64,000 bases of DNA from Salvelinus alpinus (lineage: Eukaryota > Chordata > Actinopteri > Salmoniformes > Salmonidae). The notes below the pieces were generated by a model. The model made no database searches and was not told where the DNA came from. It worked only from the letters and a program-made list of their open reading frames with translations. Below, one piece after another: positions 1 through 29,900 of this stretch. The translations under genes and the position numbers were made by a program. Position 1 is the first letter of the stretch, and the number at the start of each line of letters is the position of its first letter. The DNA is taken from positions 12,389,043 through 12,453,042 of the forward strand of contig NC_092122.1 in assembly GCF_045679555.1 (NCBI RefSeq). The letters are read 5' to 3'.

Positions 1-18871
<18,871 letters not shown>

Positions 18872-21240
18872 AGATGCACGGCTCCACCATAACAGGAACT
18901 ATCCAACCAGGAACCAATGAGCAATGCTGAGGCACCCGATGGACATCTCTGCTGGCCAATCACAGGAGTTCCTCTCCAGAAGGAGGCGGGATTGAGACAG
19001 TCCTTTCCACAGTTGAGCGCTGTTCAGTGTTGAACTGATGTCACGTTTCAGTGTTTTTGTTATAAAAATGAAAGAAAGAAGTCCCTGAATGACCACTCGC
19101 TTTTGTCTCACCGTGTTGCTGGCTGCAGCCTGTCACCTTGGTAGTACAACCACTCTTTGCGCTGGATGTCTATGCAAAATGGAGCTAAAAGAAACAAAGC
19201 ATGATGTAGTTTGTTGTGTGAGCTTGAAGATGGACAGTTTCTCAGTAATCTAACTGGGGCCTCCAGCATGTTCCAGCATGCAGATGTAGCCAGACCCTCC
19301 CATCTCCGAGACTACAACTCCCATTCCTCCACACACCTCAACACTCCAGGGAGGAGGTAATGATGAACTACATTATCCAGCCTTGTCTCCAGCCCAGCCA
19401 TGCCTGTTGTCCATGAAAACAGGAAGTGAATTGGAGTGTTTCCTTTAACAGAATCGGCCCCAACTGATGCTAGCTACCGTTGAAGCCTCCCGTTTCCCCG
19501 TCACTGCCTGAGTCTTACCCGTGAGGAGTTGGACTCTCACAGATCCCCTCTAAGATGTCTCTTATTCCCCAGACACACCACCAAGGGAGCCCTCAACAGT
19601 TTATGGAGAATTTCTATTTTTTACAGCTGATCTGTTACATTTTTGGGTCAGAGCAAGATCAGTCCTCCTAGTTATCACACCCAGAGCAGTTGATATGCTG
19701 TTATTAGCCCTCGTGATCAAACCAGGAGGAAATTCTAAATCCGCCGGACAGGGAGTCTGTCTGCAGAACAATATTAGTGTTTACACAAGAAGCTATGGGC
19801 TGTACTTCTTCATCAAAAACCACTATTACAGTTGAATGTTAAGGGATGCTGAAGGAACAGGAGGGATATATTTTTGTGAAGATTAATTTATGCACAAAAT
19901 GTGGATGGGGCCTGTGGTCAGAGCAGAGGGGATTAAGGGATGGATGACTAGTCTGTTTACTACATGGCACAGTGCCGAGACTGGATCTGACTAACATGAC
20001 AGACTTCCTGGATACGACCCCCCTCTCCCCCCCCTCTGTTTCTATGGTCTGGTTTAATGTTGGACAAATGCTATTTCAGTTATACAAGTGCCAGTGGATT
20101 TTAACATGTGACAAGTATTAGACAGTTGGATTGGAATGTGCTCTAAACAACCAATTTTGTTTTCAGGTAATATAGTTCTTAACCAGAGGGGGGCGTTAGG
20201 TGTTCAAGGCACTTAGAATAATTCAAATCCAACCAATTAATAGCATTGAAAAGTCTCAAAAGCATGTGTCCGAGCATAAGATATCACTCTCTGTGCACCT
20301 ACTCAGCCTTTGTTTGGTGGTCTGTGAGTCAGCTTGGCTTCTGAACAACTGCATCTATGTGAACAGTAATACTTCAGCGAGTCCCAACTTTCTCGCCGCT
20401 GCTCTTCTGTCTAAACCAGTGTTTTTAGCTAGAGGCTGTTACATTCTATTCTTAAGCCTGTACATAGGAGTCAATGTCTGTTAAGAGCCTTGTAGAGAGA
20501 ATATGTTTAGCTGGAATTTGTGAGATTGCAATTAAGTCAATTTTTAGTTTTTTTATGCTACAGAGCAGTATCGGTTAGCCCTCAAGTTAAGAAAACAGAC
20601 ACACTCTCCTCGTTTTACACAAACATTGCCGTGTAAAATATGGTTATACTGCTGTCTTGTTGAACATAAAATTTGAATTGTAGATTTGTGTCTAACTCCT
20701 TTTGTATATACTACTCAGATTTGTATGTAACGTTTATGGTAGTAATTTATTTAACTTTGTCTCCTCGGTAAGAAAAGTTCCTCAAGCACCATTTATTTTT
20801 AAAATTAGGAATCCAATGTGCCATTTGTTTATTTCTGTGTTAACGTGACTAATGCTACTACTTTTTGGAAAATGTGTATAAGTAAACCCTGTCTTTTTTA
20901 TTTTTTACATTGTCCATCCCCAATATCAATATCACACCAGAGTGGAAATGGTGTGTTTGTATGAGCAAGAACTAGCCTCCCTAGTTAGTGGGTTTTCTGG
21001 AATGGAGTTACGGAATCTCATTTTTGCTTACAGGCGGGGTGTGACAATGTCACATCCAGCCACCCCAACACACACTTAAAGGCCAGCTCATCCCATTATA
21101 TCCACAACATTAATCAGATCAATACAATATAATTTATTTGTGATTTTTTCCCCCCCTCTAAATTAGAAGTTTCCTTCTGAGCCGGGTCTGTCAATCATGT
21201 AATATATTTTTTAGAATTAAAACAAAAACACTGTGGGTTT
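18872..21240 (+). other. SBF1 3' untranslated region and downstream flank (end not defined)
   Basis: No coding potential follows the SBF1 stop. The stretch is AT-rich towards its end, as fish 3' UTRs often are. I found no perfect AATAAA; weaker candidates such as AATTAAAA near 21212 exist. The true cleavage site cannot be fixed from sequence. Confidence 0.45.
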
Positions 21241-23878
21241 AAACTTCACTGGTTTGTCTGTCTCAAGTTCTTATTTAGTCCAAGATTGTAACAACTGTTA
21301 ATGTCTCTGATTTATGAAGCTCTCAATTTTAGAGCTACATGAGTTCAAAGACACAGCACCAGCCAGGTAAAACCAACCTCATTCCCTGGTTGTTAGACAT
21401 AGCACCAGTATGAAAGTGGATGTGATGGTTAAATAGATATGACAGATCTATTAATCATGTATCCATGCAGGTGATGGTTGTCCAGAGGGGCCTCACCCTG
21501 GAGTGGTTAATGGTCAGGGATCACCATTCTGAAGCCACTGTTAGACTAGGCAGGAGAAACAGAAATCAGACTCGCCAAGTAAGAACATGCACGTTTTTGA
21601 AGAAAATGCTGTCAGGTCAAAGACAAGTTAGAATCTACTGTCGGTGACATACTAAAGATGTTCACAAAATGTATGTGAGGAAAGCTGATGCTTTCACAAG
21701 CCAAGACATTAACCTGTTAACACAAAGCATAATAATCTGTTCTATGCTCACACTGATATATTTAGATTGAAACAAGTTGGCATCAAGACACTCACCTCCA
21801 TTCTGGTCACAGTCCCAAAATGAGGGAAACGCCAATGCATCCTCCCCTTCCTCTCTGCCTGAAGGTGATCAGACATGATTGGATGGGTGAAAGCACTATT
21901 GTTGGATCAGTGAAATCTCCAAGGAAGGATGCATTTAAGTACTTTGCTATTCATGTGGTCAACCACACTAAGTCATAACTTGCTAGGTGTTAAATGACTA
22001 AATACACTGGTTGATATACCACTTACTGAATTTTGCTCTGCCCGGAGTACCCCTTCATGTGAATTTTACCAGTAGATCTATGGTGTCATGAGTATGGGAA
22101 CCAGTGCACTAGAGAGATCAAGTATTTAGCAGAACCCAACGCTGACCTTCGCAAGAAGACCGCTTCACCCCTATCTGGTGCAAAGGCAGTTCCTGCCCTG
22201 AAAGGGTTTAGGAAAAACGGAACATTAAACACACAGTGATTGCTTGTAAAATTACTTTAAAATGTAGATATTTGAATATAGGTAGATCATGTTTGGTTGA
22301 TTTTAAAGGGGATAGCAATAACAGTCAGGTCTCAGCTCACTAGCTAGGTCAACGGAGAACCGGTTATACATGCAATAACAAGACAAATCAAAACCTTGAG
22401 TTTAGTTTATATCCAAATTAGTTGGCCCATAACTATACCGAATGAGTCTTCCTTTCGACAACACTAAAAGTTGATTTAAATAAAATGGCTAATTGTCATT
22501 ATTGCACATGAGCAAAAGATTATAGAACTGTGTTCCTTGGACACTTTAAAACATTCAGAGAACTGGTGAGGTACAAGAATAAAGAGATGTTTTTCCATGA
22601 CAAAAAAAAAGAACACAGAGCTGAGGGTAGAACAACATTGTCCTATAATGTACAGTAAAAATGGCTGCATAAGTGCCTTTTAAGCTCTCAAGGAGAAAAA
22701 TATTTCAGAAAGGTATTTATTGTTGAGGCATCATTTCGTTAAGTTAACCTGTGCTCTCAGGTCCAACCGTTTGTGAAAAGAGTATGAGAACAAATCCTTC
22801 AGAAAACTTTATACTCCTTTCGGATTTCGGTTGTTTAAAAGATCACTGCTACATTAAAACCACACGTACGTATGAGCAACATCAGAAAAGGCTTTGAAGA
22901 CAATTCTCTACACTGTTCTGCCTATTGGTTGCTTTTACACGTCCCCGCCTCATTATTGGTGCTGATTGGCAGTGTCCAGGTCCAATAACATGGCAGCGTG
23001 ATTCATTAAAACACTGTAGGTTGCAGTGAGGTTATTTGGGAGGGGGTGGTCTCCCTGGAAATGGCACAGTCTGTCACACCAGTCTGGGGTTTAGGACTGT
23101 CTGCCCCTCAGACAGGCCCATTGACTGCTGGCATCTCTGGGCACTGGGGTGGATCCTCTCTGGAGGGGGAGGAGGGGAGAAGAGGAAAGTGAGGAAGATT
23201 GGGAGAGAGAAGATGGTGATAACATAATCCTACATTGCAGACCACCTCTCCTTCTCTGGCAGGCTAGAGTTCACAGTAAATACTTCTACAGGCTCACAAC
23301 GCTGGCAACTAGCAATGCTATTGTTCAACGTCCAGATGTGTGGCTTGGCTCTGGCTGTTTGGAAAAGGAAACCGGGTTGCTAGAATATTTTTAGCCCTGA
23401 TCTGCCTGGATTCTCTACGTGCAAGCATGCATTATTTGTACACACACGAGCTGGCACCTACTTGTTGTCTGTCTGAGGGGTGGGGGCCGAGGCTGGCGGT
23501 GTGTCTGCTGCAAGCTGTGCCTTTGGGGGGGACTTGGGTGCATCAGTGAGGGACAGTTTTTCCAGAGGGATGGGGTTCTCACTGTAGCACAGAGAGAAAA
23601 AGTTTTTTTTTTTGCTTGTTAGTCAGTCATCAACAGAAGTGTGTGTGTGTAGAAAATAAACATGTGAAGAGTGTTTTGAGTTGAACTGGTAAACTGTATT
23701 TTGGTAGTTTAACCACTTGAACTCATATTTAAAATGCTAGTGATTCTTCCTCTTCAGTAAAGCACATTCATAGTTCATGGGAAGCTCCCTGGATTTCCAA
23801 ACTCTGAATCCAGTAATTTCAGTTCCAAGTCCAGTGTATAATTACTTCAATGTGGTAGTTATGTTTCAAATATAGATG
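21241..23878. other. SBF1/PPP6R2 convergent intergenic region
   Basis: No gene, RNA gene or element with recognisable ends was found. It presumably holds the 3' ends of both convergent transcripts. On the minus strand, possible poly(A) signals (plus-strand TTTATT) lie at 23879-23884 and 22716-22721. A T9-10 run lies near 23605. Confidence 0.5.
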
Positions 23879-23968
23879 TTTATTTACATGGGTACTAAGG
23901 CTTGAGTGGACTTCTACAGAAAATGATTTAGCATTGACTGTGTGCGAGTATGACGAGTCTAACTCATG
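23879..23968 (-). other. PPP6R2 3' UTR, minimal
   Basis: The nearest AATAAA on the minus strand (plus TTTATT, 23879-23884) is about 85 bases after the stop. A longer UTR ending near 22716 is equally possible. This is an inference from signal position only. Confidence 0.35.
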
Positions 23969-26900
23969 TTAAACCAACCTTTTGACTTCTGCTTTCTTGT
24001 TGGCGCCCGAGCTGGTGGTTTCCGTTGCGGCGGCGGCAGTCTTGTCGTCCTCCTCGCTGTCGGAGCCCCCGGAGGAGCTACTATCTGAGGCTACGAGGGG
24101 AGCCTTCCTACCTTCACCCACCGGCCACTCACCACCGGGAGAGGGGCTCGCACCTGGACACACAATCACTTTGGCTTGTGGGTTAAGTAATGAAAGCCTT
24201 GTAAAACGTTTTATTGTTCTCAAATGCAATAATGAAAGTCTCCACAAGGGAGAGCTAAGCCAAATGTCAGGTGGCTGAAACATCCCATCATCCCACACTC
24301 ACCACTCTTGTCCGGACCCGGTTTGACTTGTTTGTCTGTGTCACTGCTGCCTACGGGAGAGCTGCATCTGGGGCCAGCCTCTGGGCTGCAGGGAGAGGAG
24401 GTAAGCTTCAGGTACAGAGAACTGACAACACGCCACTCGGTATGTAACACAATGAAGTAAACAGGGTCTTATGTTGGTGATCTAAAAAGGTCTTACTAAA
24501 AACATTTTGATAAATTGACAAGTTACAATATCCCAGACACTAACATCAAATGTATATAAAATTGTACGGAGAGTGTTTGGTTCCCACCTGCTGAAAGGTT
24601 GGAACTCCGTGAAGTTGGCCCAACCTGCCTCCTGTTTGTCTCCTCCACTCCTCCCTGGGGAATCCCAGCCTGCAGGACCCGGAGAGGACGAGTTACCTCC
24701 AGCTTCCCCGAAACTCGCTGTCCAGCTTGGACCTTCACATGATAACATGGTAAGAGGAAAAAGTGTACAATAATGGTTTTCACAAAGTGGAAACCATTCA
24801 TGATGACTGTCTAATTGATTGAGTAAATATGGGTAATAAGCATAGTTTACAAATAGCTGATTGACTGCCGGGCGTACTGGGAGTGTTGTCCTTGCTCTCC
24901 TCCAGGCTGCATGGATCTGAGGCGCTCTGTCTGGAGTCGTTTTCCTCGTCTGAGCCCGACCCGCGGTCCCGCTCCCGACCCCCGTTCTCCAGACTGCTCC
25001 TGGAGCTGCTCTCTGAGGTGTGGGACACCCCAAACCTGACACACACACACGGAGAGAGGTTTGATGAGAAAAATAAAGAGAAATCGAGGGAGAGAGCTGC
25101 ACATTGGCATAGCATCCCCTACTTTGTTTTTGGATCTTGAATTTTTACCAACCTTGTTCTGGATTTGACTTGTGTTGCATAGTTAATCTCCTTCTCCTCC
25201 CAAATGTCCTCCTCCTCTTCAGCATCGTCAAACTGACGTATCCTCTCTTTACAGCAGGCCTCAAAGGCAGTAGCGTTGGCCTGCATTCAATACAGGGAGA
25301 GGGAAACGCATGTAAACATTTAACTTTCACTACACACACAATGAAGCTGGTAGACATTACAGAACAATACAACAACTTACACTATTATCATCAGCATCTA
25401 GATTGAAGTTTATTTCTGCAATCCGGTCAAATGTGGCACTTAGGAAAGGAAGGAAACAAAATAGCGTTTAATGCAAACAGCAGCTGTTAGCCCCCCCAGA
25501 GGTCTTTGTCATAGCTGATTTCTGGTTATTGGACAAGGAATAGTGGAACGGATGACTAAACTCACTTGATGTTTTCATCATGCTCACTGAACTCCTCATC
25601 GTTGAACCCAAACTGATCCACAAAGTTGGCAGTCATCTGCTGGATCTGATAGTCTGAGAAAGCCTGGGGGGGGGAAACATGAAGTAATGATCTTTCCTCA
25701 TGGGCAGACAAATGTGTCGTCATGGTGCTGTGGCTTCCTACCTGTTGGAGTGACAGATCGTTGGGGAAGGGACTCTCCATATCATCATCTTCACTGGAGG
25801 AGTGCAGGTTATGGGTGCTCACCTGGGACACACAGGACAGACAGAGAATTAGAGTGAGGAAATGACAGACAGAATGTGTAGAAGGGAATGCTTGTGTGAT
25901 TGAGCAAGAAAAAAAAGGGTGTCTATGTGTGTTGGAGAGAGACAGAGATGGTGACTGAATGGTTGATACCAGTTCCACTGTGTTTCTCCTGTTGGTCTCT
26001 CTCAGGGTCTCATCCACAAAGCTCTCCCAGCGTCCTCTGCAGTCCTCTGGCAACTCTGCAATATCACAGTCCAGTTCTAACTGAGCACTCACCCAGGCAC
26101 AGTAACCGGCAGTGGAACATTCTTTGCTATTCTTTTATGAATACAGAAGTGGTAATCTGGCAGCTCATGAAAACACACATACCTTTGATGAGGTCACTGA
26201 TCTGGGACTGGACTGGTCCTTTCTCTAGGTTCTGTACCACCATGTTGGCCATCCTGGTCAGGTGACCCATGTTACCTCTCCTAGCGCCGCCCTCCGCCCT
26301 GAGAGACAAAACCACACACCGGTTAATGACATCTAACAGACACTACTATCATTGTAGTGAAACAATACTGGACAATACTAAAAGCAGTTGTTCCCCAGAT
26401 TTGAGTGTCTGACATGTCTTACTGTATTTGATCGTTCTCCTCCCAGGCGTCCAGGATCCTCTGTACCAACCGACACTTCTGGAAGAGCTGGGGAGGAAGT
26501 AGAAGAATAAATAAATAAATTCAGAGACAACATAAAAACAGAATAATAATTTATAACGCTCTCAGACCAACCGGCTCCGAGACAGCTTCTACCCCCAAGC
26601 CATAAGACTGCTAAATAGTCAATTAATGGTACCCAAACTATCTGCACTCACTAGACCCCTCAAACTCAACTCTGGACCTAGAAGCCAGTTCCACTGAGTT
26701 TTTTTTCATTGTTTCCCTCTAAGTGGGAACTGATTGGGTGCAATTAATAATCAGGTAGAACAGAAAACGAGCAGGCTCTGGACCTCGTATGGTGGGAGTT
26801 GAACACCCCTGCACTAGACTATATATATATATATATATACACACACTTCAATGACATTCACACCTTTTCACACATTATATGCTGCTGCTACTCTGTTCTT

Positions 26901-29900
26901 TATTGGACTCATCTATCTTGATGCCTAGTCACTTTACCCTGCCTTCATGTACATAGCCCTTCCCTACGATGTAAAATCAATCAATGTGCAGAGGTAGAGG
27001 CTCATAAGAAAATTAAATGTTATGTTTTATACTAGGCTATTACTGCACATAGACAGATAAACGCAGAGCTACCAAGCCACCTACATGTGCCACCAGGGTG
27101 TTGTGAAGGGTGGTCTCCTCCACCGGGTCGCTGGCCTTGGCTGGCTCCCCAGCCTCACTTCCTGCCTCCCCCTGGTTCTCTGGGCCTGCTGGGTGCTTCT
27201 CTTCCTCGTGGTTCTGGAGGCCCGGGATGGGCCGCTCCTCTGGGACAGAGTGGTTCAGGATGGACGCCACACACAGCTCCACTTGGAAGTGCAAGAAGTT
27301 ATTCCATGAGTACTTGAAGAACAGGTCCTGTGGAGAGCAAAGAGCGAGAGAACCGTGGTGACCGATGGTAGGTGACAGAACAAGAAAGAGCAAGAATGTG
27401 AGTGTGAACGACAGAAAGGAGAGGAAGTGAATAAAAGAAAAGTGCCAGAGCGTGAACAAATGAATGAATGCGAAAGAGTAAGAGAATGGCAAGTTGATGA
27501 AATCCGGCGGTGCAGACACACCAGTAACTGGTCCATTGTGGTGAGCTTGCAGAGCTCCTGACAGACACTGGGGACGCTGGTCTGCAGCAGGGCGGCCACT
27601 AGCCTGGCCACGTGAAGGCGGGCGTTCCCCAGCGGCTCCTCCAGAAGGCCAACGGTCGTCAGTATTGCACTTTTCTACACACACACACCATGTTCAATTA
27701 AATTACTGAACAGTCCAATGTATACAGGAAGAACTGTGTTGAACAAGTTGATTCAATTGTGTGTTAATGGTTGGAGCCGAGGTAAACACCCTGAACAGTT
27801 TATTTATAAAAGTATGGTTGGAATTCTACTGCAGTCTGTTGGCCTCCAACATAATCAAATAAGAACATTTTAACAAAAAGTATTATTTGTATGTTTCATG
27901 ACTGAGTCTTTCTTTCTTAGTACCCACTGACCACTGTAAATTGATCAGCCATTCGGCCTTACTGTATATCCTTACCTTGGGGGGATTCAGGAGAAGCTGC
28001 TGGAAGTCCTTTAGATGGGGCTCAATGGCATGTAGAATACTGCTGTTGACAGTGTAAGACCTTTCATATCCCTGAGAATAGAGATCCATCAGCCCCTCCA
28101 ACCTGGGACAGAAAGAGAGAACGAGGGAGGGATAAGGAAAAAGATGTTCACATGCTAAAATAGCTGGAGAGATGGTCCCTGTCCAGAAACAACCTCTAGC
28201 CCCTACCCCTGCCTTAAGCATTTGGGAGATCTGAGAGGATTAGTAAGGTGTAAGCAATGTGGTGATAAATCCAGACAGCCTATCAGAAGGCAAGGTGGAT
28301 GTATTACCATATTGCTTAAATCTATCATATCTTTTTTAGATCTCCACAAGTGGCGAGAGGTTGTTTCTGGACAAGGCAATGGAAAGAGATATGAGGGAGG
28401 GAGAGAGAACAGTTGTTCCACTCACCCGGACCTTCTGGTCTCCAGTAAGGTAAGTAGCACTTGAGTTCCGTTAACAATGGAGGCCTCACTCCTCTCCCCC
28501 TCAAACATAGTCTTCAGGAGCCCGGCTACGCTCTCCTGCGACTCTAGTACAGCCAATAAGGGGTCGGCCTCGGCGTTCTCCTGCATCTGATTGGCCTGGT
28601 CTCGACTAAGGCGGATGATGTCACAAAGCGTCTGGGACGCATTTGATTGTCTCTGGAATAAATAAATTAAAAAGGATTCATACTTCTGACCAGATAGTTA
28701 ATATCAACTGCCGTGCCTTGTCCAGGAGAATACTGCAATATCAGTCTAAGGTCTATGACTCACTTCCTCGTCTTTGCCTGTGTGGATGAGCTCTGTGAGT
28801 CTCTGAATAAGCTTCTCTTCGCTCAGCCACTGAGATAAGGAAAGAAAAATGATGACAGTGAATGAATGAGAGAAATACAAGACGTCCAGGTCAATAAGAA
28901 ATTATATTTTATAATTGAACAACATTTATGAGAACAGGAACCGCTGGCAGATAGTGGCAGCTTACATTGAGGACCTCCTGTCTCAAGGGGGCAGGCTCCA
29001 CACAGCTGATGAGGCGAAGCAGCAGGTCCATCATGGCAGAGGCGTCGATGTGTTTCAGCACCAGGCCGATGAAGCCATCCTTTTTCCTCAGGAAGGAGAT
29101 TACCTGGTGCAAGAGAGACATTTGGTGAGCTCCAGGTAGGTCCTTACACTTTCTTTATCCGCCTTTATAACTTCTTGGGCATTGAGGTTACCTGTTCTGT
29201 TTTCCTGGCGATGAGGTTGCCGATGGTCTTGCTGAAGAAGCTGGCTAGTAGAGGGTTGAGGGGTGGGTCCTGCTCCAGGAAGTGGTAGAGAGTCTCCAGG
29301 AGTGACTCGTCCCCGCCCAACTTGTCGTTGATGAGGGACACATCTGATGTCAAGAGCTCACAGGCGATGTTAGGGAACCTGTAGCGGGGGGACAACAGGA
29401 TGAGAGGGGAAGAAACAGTCTAAGGAAAGGCTGTGTGGGAGGGAGGTGTACAGTCTGTATTAATTCTTGAAATATAACTTTTACGATGTTTGGAAATATT
29501 CTGACAACGCTCATCTCGTCAATTCTGAATTCATGTTTATTGGACGGAGTATACTGAAGACCACGTTGTGTATGCTATGCTAACAGACCCAATCAAGACC
29601 AGGGCCCAGTTTCCCAAAAGTATCTTGTGGCTAAGTTCTTTGTTAGAACCATAGGATCCTATCCTAACTCAGCCTTGAGATGCTTTTGTGAAACAGGGCC
29701 TATTTGGTGTTCTTTGTGTCTTGTAAGCTACTTTAGAGGGCTAGATGTTGTCCACAAGAGGGCATGCATACAATTAGGAATTAGAATAGTAATGTAATAG
29801 GATCTCTGATCTCTGGGCATGTTTCAAACCCAACGCCACCTGTTGTACTCGTCACATTAGAAGGATCAACCTAAAAACATTAACTAATTTAGAGGCATCT

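Noticed and set aside
24482..25102. 206-codon minus-strand ORF
   Set aside because: Reads through two real PPP6R2 exons and the introns between them; splice sites explain the coding parts.
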